Both the position numbers and the translations under genes were made by a program. 64,000 nt of DNA from Anaerohabitans sp964387285. Lineage in GTDB: Bacteria > Zhuqueibacterota > Zhuqueibacteria > Residuimicrobiales > Residuimicrobiaceae. Positions 9,321 through 17,417 of this stretch are shown in pieces; positions within the stretch are counted from its first letter, which is position 1; every line of letters begins with the position of its first letter. The stretch lies in the NCBI GenBank assembly GCA_964387285.1, contig CAYLWO010000018.1, forward strand, positions 19,305 to 83,304, written 5' to 3'. The notes beneath the pieces were generated by a model. The model worked only from the letters and a program-made list of their open reading frames with translations, did not search any database and had not been told where the DNA came from.

Positions 9321-9852
9321 GGCAAATCTCCCAAAAAAATTATTGAATAACTATTCATGATTTATGAATAGGCGAACAAAACAGAGAATCAATAATTGGT
9401 TATATAAGACAGGTAAAGAGTTGAGCTATTTTGTTGACAAAGAAATGGGAAAATTACTGTCAGCGTTGACGCATGACATACTACATCGATAACAAATTGA
9501 TTTTTTACTAGTTAAATCATTAATTGCTGTTATTAGCTGACTTACGAAAAAAGATAATGTAGTATAACTGTTTGAAAACTTGTTAATTGTCAGTTTATAA
9601 TTACACAAATTTTACAAAAATGTCAAGTTATTTTTTAGATATATTGATCAATTGTATACACAAAAATAGGTAACAATAATTTCGTGTGAGATCAATCTGC
9701 ATCTTAGTTGAAAGACTTTGTTCGGAGTAATCTCTAAAGAGAATCATATTGCGAACTTTTTCTTTGTTTTTAATTAAATTTAGCCTATTTTTTCTAACTG
9801 TTCCTGGCGTGCACAAAATTCGGCTTTACTGTTCAGAAGAGGGCCACCTATT
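9321..9852. promoter_or_regulatory. AT-rich divergent intergenic region (CRTAC1 array / symporter)
   Basis: This 532-bp stretch holds no credible gene and must carry the promoters for both the leftward five-gene run and the rightward symporter pair. It is strongly AT-rich compared with the flanking genes. A TTGACA-type -35 hexamer reads on the minus strand at 9626-9621, but no convincing -10 follows at 16-18 bp. A small palindrome TTGATCAA lies at 9644-9651, next to TTGTATACA, and could be an operator. Neither assignment is strong. Confidence 0.4.
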
Positions 9853-11328
9853 TTGAAAAATAGTATTGATTGGATCGTCATTGCCGGTTATTTGCTTGGT
9901 ATGCTTGCTGTCGGTTTTTATTATAAACGTAAAATAAAATCGGTCGACGACTATATGCTGGGCAGTCGTAAAATGAAACCCTGGAGCGTCGGGCTGTCGC
10001 TATTCGCCACGCTGTTCAGCGCCATAACCTATCTGGCCATGCCCGGAGAGATGATCAAGCATGGGCCGATGATGTGGAGCAAGATCGCCTGTTTACCGTT
10101 TGTTTATATGGCAGTGGGCTGGTTTTTGATTCCATTTATCATGAAGCTGCGGGTATCGAGTGCGTACGAGTTGCTGGAAGTGCGCCTTGGCGTAAAAATT
10201 CGTACCTTGGCTTCGCTCTTTTTTCTTACCATGCGTTTTATCTGGATGGCGGTCATCATTTACATGGTAGCTCAAAAAGTCATCATCCCGGTCATGGGGT
10301 GGCCGGAAGAGACGGCGTTCTGGATCAGTGTTGCGTTGGGTGTGTTGACCATTGTTTATACTTCGCTGGGTGGCCTCCAGGGTGTCGTCGTAACGGATGT
10401 TGTGCAAAGTTTTATCATTTTTGGCGGAACCATCCTGGCCATTGTCATCATTACGGGTCATTTGGGCAGCGTGCAATCGCTCGTGCCGGGAGAATGGCCG
10501 CAACACTGGGAAAAATGGACGTTTTTCGATGCCAAGGCCAGAGTGAGTTTTATGACCATGATTATCACTGTTTTTGGGCAATATGTCTGTACGGCCGGCT
10601 CGGATCAGATGTCAATCCAGCGTTATCTGGCTACACGCGATACTTATGCGGCGCGCCGTGCTTTTCTTACCTCGCTGATCGCCAATGGAGTTGTCTACCT
10701 CGTTCTGGCGGTCCTGGGAATTGCGTTACTATCCTATTATCAGGCCCATCCGGAATTCATCATGGCCGGTGAATCTTTGACGAGCGCGGCAGATTCGCTG
10801 CTGCCCTATTTTATCGTCCATGATCTTCCGGCCGGAATATCCGGCCTGGTTTTCTCCGGACTGCTGGCGGCCGCGATGTCCAGCCTTTCTTCCGGAATAA
10901 ACTCCTCCAGTCATGTGGTGATCAACGATTTCATTCTCCGTTTCAAGAAGCAAAAACCTTCTCAGGAATCACAGGTTAAATGGGCGCGGAACATTTCTTT
11001 TCTAATCGGCTTTACGACCATTCTGCTCAGTCTGCTTATGGATCAGGTGCAGGGCAATTTAATTGAAATCACTTTCAAAACCGTCAATCTGCTGACCGCG
11101 CCGCTTTTTGTGCCTTTTTTTATGGCTCTGTTTGTCAAACGTGCTCGTGAAAATGCCGTGTTAATCGGCACCGTTGTCAGCGTCATCACAGCGATCGCTA
11201 TCGGTTTTGCATCCGAGCTTTTTCATGTGCAAATTTCTTTTCTCTGGATCATACCGGGCTCATTTACTGCAGGCGTTGTTTCCAGTTATCTGCTTTGCTT
11301 TTTGTTGCCAAAACCAGTCGAGCTCTAG
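9853..11328 (+). CDS. Sodium:solute symporter (SSS/SLC5 family)
   Basis: 491 residues with about 13 hydrophobic segments, the usual length for the family. It starts with TTG preceded by AGAGGG; the N-terminus (DWIVIAGYLLGMLAVGFYYKRK) aligns with the first helix of SSS transporters. Both family signatures are visible: the TSLGGLQGVVVTDVVQ region (residues about 175-190) and AAMSSLSSGINSSSHVV (about 337-353). It should import a solute with Na+ across the inner membrane. The substrate cannot be read from sequence, but the glycosidases and FAD oxidoreductase nearby favour a sugar, sugar acid or related organic compound. It is followed after 26 bp by the FAD enzyme, so the two are probably one operon. 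Confidence 0.93.
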   Translation: MKNSIDWIVIAGYLLGMLAVGFYYKRKIKSVDDYMLGSRKMKPWSVGLSLFATLFSAITYLAMPGEMIKHGPMMWSKIACLPFVYMAVGWFLIPFIMKLRVSSAYELLEVRLGVKIRTLASLFFLTMRFIWMAVIIYMVAQKVIIPVMGWPEETAFWISVALGVLTIVYTSLGGLQGVVVTDVVQSFIIFGGTILAIVIITGHLGSVQSLVPGEWPQHWEKWTFFDAKARVSFMTMIITVFGQYVCTAGSDQMSIQRYLATRDTYAARRAFLTSLIANGVVYLVLAVLGIALLSYYQAHPEFIMAGESLTSAADSLLPYFIVHDLPAGISGLVFSGLLAAAMSSLSSGINSSSHVVINDFILRFKKQKPSQESQVKWARNISFLIGFTTILLSLLMDQVQGNLIEITFKTVNLLTAPLFVPFFMALFVKRARENAVLIGTVVSVITAIAIGFASELFHVQISFLWIIPGSFTAGVVSSYLLCFLLPKPVEL

Positions 11329-11354
11329 AACACGGAGAAGACAAGGTACAGAAA

Positions 11355-13634
11355 ATGGCAATCGATTCGTGTAAAGCCGATACTCGAAATACTCTGCGAA
11401 AAATCTCTACGGTTTACGACCTGGTGGTCTGCGGCGGCGGTCTGGCCGGCGTGTGTGCAGCCGTCGCTGCCAGTCGTTTGCAGCTTAAAACCGCGTTGGT
11501 TCAGGATCGACCGGTGCTCGGCGGCAACAGCAGCAGTGAAATTCGCGTTCCTCTGGCCGGCGCAGCCAACGGCAATCCCTGGGCCAGAGAGAGCGGTATT
11601 ATTGAAGAACTTTTACTCACCGAACGCTTTGGCAATTTCACCAGCCGTCGCGAAAGCATGATCAACGACGTCTGGGATCTTGTGCTGTATGACGCCTGCC
11701 GCAGGGAAAAAAATCTTTGTCTTTATCTTGATACCAGCATTCGTCAGGTTGCCAAAGAAGGCAGCAGAGTGATTTCCGTCTTTGCCGTTCAACTGGCCAG
11801 CGAGTGTGAATTTGAAATCAAAGGCAATCTGTTCGTCGATGCCACCGGCGACGGTACGATTGCTTTTCTCGCCGGCGCAGCTTTTCGGATGGGACGTGAA
11901 GCCAAAAACGAATTTAACGAACGATGGGCGCCGGATGTTGCGGATATGGGTATTATGGGCAGCACCATTTTATTCGCTGTGCAGAATGTAGGCAAACCGG
12001 CGCCTTTTCAGCCGCCGCCATGGGCGGAAAAATATCCGGCAGACAGCATCATTCTAAAAACGAGATTCCATCATCGCCTGCCCGGGCATTGGTGGATCGA
12101 GGTCGGCTTTCCCTTTCACACCATTCATGACAATGAAAAAATTCGTGATGAATTGATGCGCCACGTCATGGGCGTATGGGATCACCTGAAGAATCAGGAT
12201 GATCATGGCCTGGCCCATTACAGCCTGGACTGGATTGGAAAAATTCCCGGCAAAAGGGAAAGTCGCAGAATCATGGGTGATTATATCCTCACCGGCAACG
12301 ATATCATGCAGGGACGGATTTTCAGCGATGCGGTTGCGCACGGTGGTTGGTATTTCGACCTGCATACGCCAGGCGGAATTTTAGCCAAGGGAGAATTCCC
12401 GGAACCAACCTATGGCGATGCCTCATTGGTCGATCTTTGCCAGGTTCCGGTTTACTCGATCCCCCTGCGTTGTTTGTATGCACAGAACATCGATAATCTG
12501 TTTCTCGCCGGCCGGGATATTTCCGTAACGCATACGGCCCTGGGGAGTGTGCGTCTTATGGCAACCTGTGCTGCCATGGGACAAGCGGTAGGCACATGCG
12601 CCTGGCTGTGCAAAACCCTCGATATTTTGCCCAGACAGGCCTATCCTGAAAAAATCACACTGCTGCAGCAACAGCTGCTCAAGGATGATCATTATGTGCC
12701 GGGAGTAAAAAACAACGATCCTGCTGATCTGGCGCAGAGAGCCCGGGTCACGGCTACCAGTTCCTCACCTCTGTTATTTCCGGAACCGACTGTGCCGCAC
12801 CGGTTAGATCTTCCCCTGGGAATTCTATTCCCGGTGGCCGGCGATTGTTTGGAAAACATCAGCCTGATGATGGAAGCAGAGCAGGATACGCAAATCACGG
12901 TCCATTTACGGAAAACAGATCGGACGTGCGATTTTACAGATGAAACGGATGTATCCCTGGTCATCGCCGATATTTTTGCCGGAAGTAAGAGATGGGTGAA
13001 TTTCAGACCGGCTGTGCAAACCACCCCTAACAGTCTCTATTGGTTGGCCATTGACCGTAATCCCCATGTTATGATTTATGGCAGTGAAGAATGGCCGCCA
13101 ACCGGCACCGTTCCATTGCACAAACCGTTCAACAGATGGCACTATTTGAAACCGTCCGTGTCCTGGCAAAATTTACAGCCGGTGCATCAGCACTGGTGCC
13201 CGGTGATGAAAACCGATCCGCTGCAATATCCTTATATACCGGAAAATATTTTGTCAGGCGTCACCCGGCCGGACTATTGGACCAACATCTGGATTTCTCA
13301 TCCGGGTCAGCCGCTGCCGCAATCCGTCATTCTGGAATGGAAGTCGGTGATACATTTCACTAGCGTGTATCTCACCTTCGACACCAATCTCAGCCTCTAT
13401 CCCAATTTACACATGCCCACCTGGCGTGCGCCCAATGAGACAGTACGGGATTATCGTCTATATTGCACTAAAAACGGCGAATGGCAGGAGCTTGGCGCTT
13501 ATCAAAACAATTACCTTCGCCGGCGAGTGCACAGATATGGAGCCATGAAAACCGATAAAATAAAAATTGAAGTGCTGTCCACCTGGGGGGATGTGAGTGC
13601 GCGAATTTACGAAATCAGAGTGTATGATGAATAG
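11355..13634 (+). CDS. FAD-dependent oxidoreductase (FAD_oxidored family) with C-terminal beta-domain
   Basis: 759 residues from the ATG at 11355, which has AAGG 9 bp upstream. The longer frame from 11295 would overlap the symporter and lacks family similarity. The Rossmann dinucleotide motif is DLVVCGGGLAGVCAA (GGGLAG at 27-32), followed by LGGNSSSEIR and FVDATGDGTIAFLAGA, and near residue 390 DNLFLAGRDISVTHTALGSVRLMATCAAMGQAVGT, all typical of pfam12831-type flavoproteins. Residues after about 480 form a beta-rich extension that looks like a carbohydrate-binding or F5/8-type module. There is no clear signal peptide, so it is probably cytoplasmic. The substrate is unknown; tight linkage to the symporter suggests it oxidises the imported compound. 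Confidence 0.88.
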   Translation: MAIDSCKADTRNTLRKISTVYDLVVCGGGLAGVCAAVAASRLQLKTALVQDRPVLGGNSSSEIRVPLAGAANGNPWARESGIIEELLLTERFGNFTSRRESMINDVWDLVLYDACRREKNLCLYLDTSIRQVAKEGSRVISVFAVQLASECEFEIKGNLFVDATGDGTIAFLAGAAFRMGREAKNEFNERWAPDVADMGIMGSTILFAVQNVGKPAPFQPPPWAEKYPADSIILKTRFHHRLPGHWWIEVGFPFHTIHDNEKIRDELMRHVMGVWDHLKNQDDHGLAHYSLDWIGKIPGKRESRRIMGDYILTGNDIMQGRIFSDAVAHGGWYFDLHTPGGILAKGEFPEPTYGDASLVDLCQVPVYSIPLRCLYAQNIDNLFLAGRDISVTHTALGSVRLMATCAAMGQAVGTCAWLCKTLDILPRQAYPEKITLLQQQLLKDDHYVPGVKNNDPADLAQRARVTATSSSPLLFPEPTVPHRLDLPLGILFPVAGDCLENISLMMEAEQDTQITVHLRKTDRTCDFTDETDVSLVIADIFAGSKRWVNFRPAVQTTPNSLYWLAIDRNPHVMIYGSEEWPPTGTVPLHKPFNRWHYLKPSVSWQNLQPVHQHWCPVMKTDPLQYPYIPENILSGVTRPDYWTNIWISHPGQPLPQSVILEWKSVIHFTSVYLTFDTNLSLYPNLHMPTWRAPNETVRDYRLYCTKNGEWQELGAYQNNYLRRRVHRYGAMKTDKIKIEVLSTWGDVSARIYEIRVYDE

Positions 13635-13698
13635 AGCGTATTTATTGTCGGTTTAAATTTCAAGTTTTTGGTTGGATTTCCTGAAAAAGGCAGCCTCC

Positions 13699-14732
13699 AT
13701 GCATAAAATCAAGCCCTATCTTTACAGCCTGGGGCTCATAATCCTCATGTCCCTGTTCGGCGAACTCTTACACCGCCATTTAGCCCCGACAAACCTGGTG
13801 ATGCTTTATCTGCTCGCGGTCTCGGTATCAGCAAGCCTCTGGGGTCGCGGTCCGGCTACCGTGACGGCATTCCTCAGCGTTCTGGTTTTCGATTTCCTCT
13901 TCGTTCCTCCACAATATTCGTTTACCGTGGAACAAACCGAGTATATATTGACCTTCATCGGCCTGCTCAGCGTCGGGCTCTTGATCAGCGAATTTGCTTC
14001 GCGAATGCAAAAAAACGCTATCGCCGCTCAAACCTTGCGTGAATCAGAAAAGTTGCATACAGCCCTGCTCAACTCTATATCGCATGATCTGCGCACGCCG
14101 CTCGTGGCTATTACCGGTTCCTTGAGCAGTCTGTCGACCAATAGCAAAGCCTATACGGCAGCAGAGAAAAAAAAACTGATCAGTCTGGCTTATGAGAAAT
14201 CACTCTTGCTCAATGACTTTGTGGAAGAGCTTCTGGATATGTCCAGAATCGAAGCGGGCGCTCTTCGACTCAATCTACGTTCCTGTGACGTTCGAGAAAT
14301 CATTAAAATTGCGATTGGCAGAGTGACGGATAAGCTTGGCCGTCGTGTTATACAACGCCAATTTGACTCGAATTTGTCGGATATTGAAGTCGATATGGTG
14401 CTGATGGCAAAGGTCATTGCAAATTTACTCGACAACGCCATCAAATTTTCGCCGAACGGTTCGTCGATTATCATTATTGCTAAAGCAACGGACAAAACCA
14501 TTCAAATATCAGTTGCAGATCATGGAATCGGCATACCGCCAAATGAGTTACCCCATGTATTCGACAAATTTTATCAAGTTGCCAGGATGCAGAAAAAACC
14601 AGGCACAGGTCTGGGACTGGCCATCTGTAAAGGAGTTGTAGAAGCTCACAGGGGAAAGATATGGATTGTAAGCCAGTTCGGCCTGGGTACGATCGTCACG
14701 ATCGAGCTTGACAAGAAAGCCGAGATGGCAAC
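13699..14732 (+). CDS. KdpD-like sensor histidine kinase (DUF4118), 3' end lost in scaffold gap
   Basis: About 344 residues are visible. The ATG at 13699 has AAAAAGG 8 bp upstream; a TTG at 13672 is a less likely alternative. Residues about 8-100 are four closely spaced transmembrane segments of the DUF4118 type found in KdpD. The kinase core follows: H-box NSISHDLRTP (His129), N-box DNAIKFSPNG, G1 ADHGIGIP and G2 GTGLGLAI. The cytoplasmic KdpD sensor and USP domains that normally precede DUF4118 are absent, so it is a short KdpD relative. The visible sequence runs to ELDKKAEMAT, close to a natural kinase terminus, so little is missing before the 100-N gap. A response regulator and a TrkH-type channel follow, indicating control of K+ uptake. 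Confidence 0.88.
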
Positions 14733-14832
14733 NNNNNNNNNNNNNNNNNNNNNNNNNNNNNNNNNNNNNNNNNNNNNNNNNNNNNNNNNNNNNNNNNNNN
14801 NNNNNNNNNNNNNNNNNNNNNNNNNNNNNNNN
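14733..14832. other. Scaffold gap (100 N)
   Basis: Exactly 100 undetermined bases, the conventional filler for a gap of unknown length. The eight bases before it (14725-14732) and after it (14833-14840) are identical, ATGGCAAC. The gap hides the kinase stop codon and most of a response regulator. About 500 bp or more must be missing if that regulator is full length. Confidence 0.97.
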
Positions 14833-14983
14833 ATGGCAACGCGATGCCGGCTATGAGGGCATGGAACATTTATTGCGCGTGACCATCAGCAATCTGCGTA
14901 ATAAATTAGAGCCCACCTCGGAATGCAATTCCTATATTCTCACCGAACCGGGCATCGGGTATCGTTTTGATCTGCAAGAATAA
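14833..14983 (+). CDS. OmpR/KdpE-type response regulator, C-terminal fragment
   Basis: Only the last 49 residues are present because the 5' part lies in the gap. WQRDAGYEGMEHLLRVTISN followed by LRNKLEP and ILTEPGIGYRFDL matches the recognition helix and C-terminal wing of OmpR/PhoB-family winged-helix regulators, and is closest in style to KdpE (LRxKLEP, LTEPGxGYR). The reading frame is open from the first base after the gap. It would be the cognate regulator of the upstream DUF4118 kinase. The receiver domain with its phospho-acceptor Asp is not in the window. Confidence 0.85.
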
Positions 14984-15160
14984 AAGAATTGCCCTGCAAA
15001 TCTCCTTGTACGGATAATAGCTGTCTTTCGCCGCACAGACCCCTCTTTTTGACTTTTTTTTGACTTGTGGCTTGCTTTTGCAATGGCCATATTGTTGCCA
15101 ATTTTGGGCGGACAACCGGTCCGTCGGTTGCTGAATTTTGGTATACGGCAAATTTTAATT

Positions 15161-16510
15161 ATGAGAAAAAAAAGCACCAGCGAATTCTTTGAGCTGCATC
15201 CTCTGCGAATATTGGTATTTGGATATCTTTTTTTTACCCTGCTCTTTACCGTATTGCTCATGTTGCCGATTTCCTCGGCCAGGCAGACTTCGCAATCCTT
15301 CGTAGATGCCCTTTTCATGTCGTCATCGGGCATCAGCACCACCGGGTTAGCAACCGTCGACGTCAGTTCTTTTTACTCTCTTTTCGGTCAGAACGTACTG
15401 ATGCTCGATTTTCAAATCGGCGGCATCGGTTATATGGTTTTCTTTGTGTTGCTTTTTTCGCTTATCCGCCAGAGACTTTCCATCAAGCAAAAACAGATTG
15501 GCGAGGAATCCATGGCCGGCGCCGCCATCGGCATTACCAACTCTTTTTTCTCCAAAGTTATTGTATTCACACTTGTCTTTGAAATCATGGGCGCTATTTT
15601 ACTCTGTATTTGTTTCTATGACGGTCATTCGATCTTGCGTACGTTCTATCACGGTCTATTTCACGCCATCTCTGCATTTTGCACAGCCGGTTTCTCGACT
15701 TTTTCCGACAGTCTGATGCAATACAAATACAGCATACCTGTAAACCTGACCATTAATGTGCTGTCGCTGGCCGGCGGCATCGGTTTCACCGTTATGGATG
15801 ATTTGGCAACTTTTCTGCGCAGCCGACGCAAAAAAAACTATAGGAAAAAAATAACTTTACACAGTCATCTTTCTCTTCTGCTGACGGCCTTGATCATCAG
15901 TAGTGCGACCTTGCTCGTGATGATAACGGGAGAATGGGGAACAGAATCATGGCCGCGTCGAATACTATTGTCGAGTTTTCAGGTGATCTCGGCATCTACG
16001 ACCGACGGATTTAATTCAATCGATATCAGTCTTTTGCCGACAGCCTCGCTTTTTGTCATCATGATCCTGATGTTCGTCGGCGCTTCTCCCGGCAGTACGG
16101 GCGGCGGGATTAAAACCACAACCCTGGGCATCGTGCTGCTGGCGACCAGAGCGCAACTTTTGGGAAAGCAGGAGTGCAATGTCTTCGGCCGCAGAATTTC
16201 AATAGAGAATATTTCCAAATCATGCGCCATACTCATATTATCCCTGATGCTCTTTCTTTTCGTCGGTTTTTTGTTAAGTTTGACGGAAAAAGGGAGTTTC
16301 ATGCAAATATGTTTTGAATGCGCTTCGGCATTGGGCAATACGGGGTTGTCCATGGGGATTACAGCAAATCTTTCAGAATTCGCCAAAATAATTCTTAGTA
16401 TAACCATGTTTATCGGGCGCGTCGGACCGCTGACAATCGGCATGGCCATGGTAACGCGACAAAAGGAGGCAAAAATTCGCTTTCCGGCAGAGGAGGTTTA
16501 TGTTGGATAG
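15161..16510 (+). CDS. TrkH/KtrB-family potassium uptake channel subunit
   Basis: 449 residues from the ATG at 15161. An upstream TTG at 15065 would add 32 residues without family similarity; neither start has a strong ribosome-binding site. All four pore loops of the TrkH/KtrB fold are present, with their central glycines: GISTTGLATVD, AFCTAGFSTF, SASTTDGFNS and ALGNTGLSMG. The gene encodes the K+-translocating membrane subunit, which normally works with a cytoplasmic RCK gating subunit (KtrA/TrkA). No such gene follows in the window. Linkage to a KdpD-like kinase and regulator suggests its expression is controlled by potassium or turgor. Convergent with the next gene. Confidence 0.92.
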   Translation: MRKKSTSEFFELHPLRILVFGYLFFTLLFTVLLMLPISSARQTSQSFVDALFMSSSGISTTGLATVDVSSFYSLFGQNVLMLDFQIGGIGYMVFFVLLFSLIRQRLSIKQKQIGEESMAGAAIGITNSFFSKVIVFTLVFEIMGAILLCICFYDGHSILRTFYHGLFHAISAFCTAGFSTFSDSLMQYKYSIPVNLTINVLSLAGGIGFTVMDDLATFLRSRRKKNYRKKITLHSHLSLLLTALIISSATLLVMITGEWGTESWPRRILLSSFQVISASTTDGFNSIDISLLPTASLFVIMILMFVGASPGSTGGGIKTTTLGIVLLATRAQLLGKQECNVFGRRISIENISKSCAILILSLMLFLFVGFLLSLTEKGSFMQICFECASALGNTGLSMGITANLSEFAKIILSITMFIGRVGPLTIGMAMVTRQKEAKIRFPAEEVYVG

Positions 16511-16648
16511 CAATGGGATTTATGTGAGTGACCAAGCTGATGCAGGTTGCCAGGCGGAGAGTATCGTTCAAAAAAGCAGCAACAAGGATTTTTTTCGCAA
16601 TCAGGCCATGATTGCGGTGGGGAAATACCAGAGACAAAACAGCGGCCA

Positions 16649-17077
16649 TCACACATGCAACAGCATAATCGCAAACGCCAGGCAATAAATGAGTAAGCCA
16701 ACAAGCAGAATTCTCCCACCCACCGAGTACGCGAAGGTCTTTTTATTCCGGCGTCTGATGACGCCGGCCAAAAATGCCTGGGTGTCGGGCAGTATTTCTG
16801 CGGTAATCCATTTAACGCTCATCACGCGCACATAAATCCAAATGGCGCTGAATAATACTACGGTTAATCCGAGCACCACGAGAATTTGTGAAACCGGATT
16901 GGCGCCGGCGATGGCGCGGCCGGAAAAACCGGTAATGCTGAGCGTGACGCCGGCCAAACTCATAAGCACCTGCGCGCGCATGTACAAGGTGTTGAGCTGA
17001 TTTTGTAAAATCTCGATTGCTTTGAGTACGCTGCCTTCGGTCAGAGTGAGCAGCTGAGCGGCTTCCTTTTCCGGCAT
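16649..17077 (-). CDS. Small membrane protein of unknown function
   Basis: 142 residues. A short amphipathic N-terminal helix (residues 1-30, MPEKEAAQLLTLTEGSVLKAI...) is followed by two hydrophobic segments at about 35-55 and 65-85, a charged loop with IRRRNKK, and a third hydrophobic segment at 115-142 that reaches the C-terminus. This arrangement resembles small inner-membrane proteins of the 'Pycsar effector'/SLATT-like type, but the similarity is too loose to name a family. It is convergent with the TrkH gene and separated from the protease gene by 340 bp. Confidence 0.6.
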   Translation of the reverse strand: MPEKEAAQLLTLTEGSVLKAIEILQNQLNTLYMRAQVLMSLAGVTLSITGFSGRAIAGANPVSQILVVLGLTVVLFSAIWIYVRVMSVKWITAEILPDTQAFLAGVIRRRNKKTFAYSVGGRILLVGLLIYCLAFAIMLLHV

Positions 17078-17235
17078 GGGGGTCTCTATCTTAGAAGAAT
17101 TAAAATTATACGATTTACATTCGGGAAAAATTAGCGAAAAAATCCAGATGAATCAATATTAATATTAAACGATGACCATCACAGGGCATTCGTCCTGCCG
17201 TAAATGAGCGGGACAAATGTCCTGTTACAGCTCAC

Positions 17236-17254
17236 GAGGTGTCCAAAAAGTTCG
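17236..17254 (+). repeat. 19-bp dispersed repeat, copy 1
   Basis: GAGGTGTCCAAAAAGTTCG is identical to 63947-63965. Both copies lie in intergenic DNA, in the same orientation, and both are close to the 3' end of a gene. Confidence 0.8.
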
Positions 17255-17333
17255 TTATTTGTTCTCAGGATTAAATAAACAGCAAGAGCAGTAATATGCG
17301 AACAATAAATAACCTAATATTTTTAATTAGCAT

Positions 17334-17381
17334 GTAGTTCCGCCTTTAGGCGGAGAAATTTCCGGCTAAAGCCGGAACTAC
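17334..17381. repeat. REP-like double hairpin
   Basis: The 48-bp element begins GTAGTTCCGCC and ends GCCGGAACTAC. Its outer 20-bp arms are inverted repeats with two mismatches, and each half folds on itself (CCGCC-TTTA-GGCGG and TCCGGC-TAAA-GCCGGA). This is the form of bacterial REP/BIME sequences mobilised by Y1 (RAYT) transposases. It lies 37 bp beyond the stop codon of the C10 protease gene and may also slow transcription there. Confidence 0.75.
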
Positions 17382-17417
17382 TTACGAAAGTTACTTTTTA
17401 GAAAACCTCGACCTTGA

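Larger units (their letters stand above)
17078..17417. other. Intergenic region with two repeat elements
   Basis: No gene is supported in this 340-bp stretch. It contains one copy of a 19-bp sequence repeated near the right end of the window (17236-17254) and a REP-like double hairpin (17334-17381) just downstream of the C10 protease gene. It presumably carries the promoter of the small membrane protein gene. Confidence 0.5.

Noticed and set aside
14708..14983. A frame running from kinase sequence across the gap into the regulator
   Set aside because: It is open only because N codons are read through; the left part is kinase DNA in another frame.
15065..15160. N-terminal extension of TrkH from a TTG
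   Set aside because: The added residues show no family similarity and no ribosome-binding site; the ATG at 15161 aligns with the usual N-terminus.
16500..16688. A 62-codon plus-strand frame with a GGAGG 4 bp before its ATG, following TrkH, considered as a KtrA-like gene
   Set aside because: Its sequence has no RCK/Rossmann motif, it overlaps the 3' end of the opposite membrane-protein gene, and the ribosome-binding site lies in the end of the TrkH coding region.
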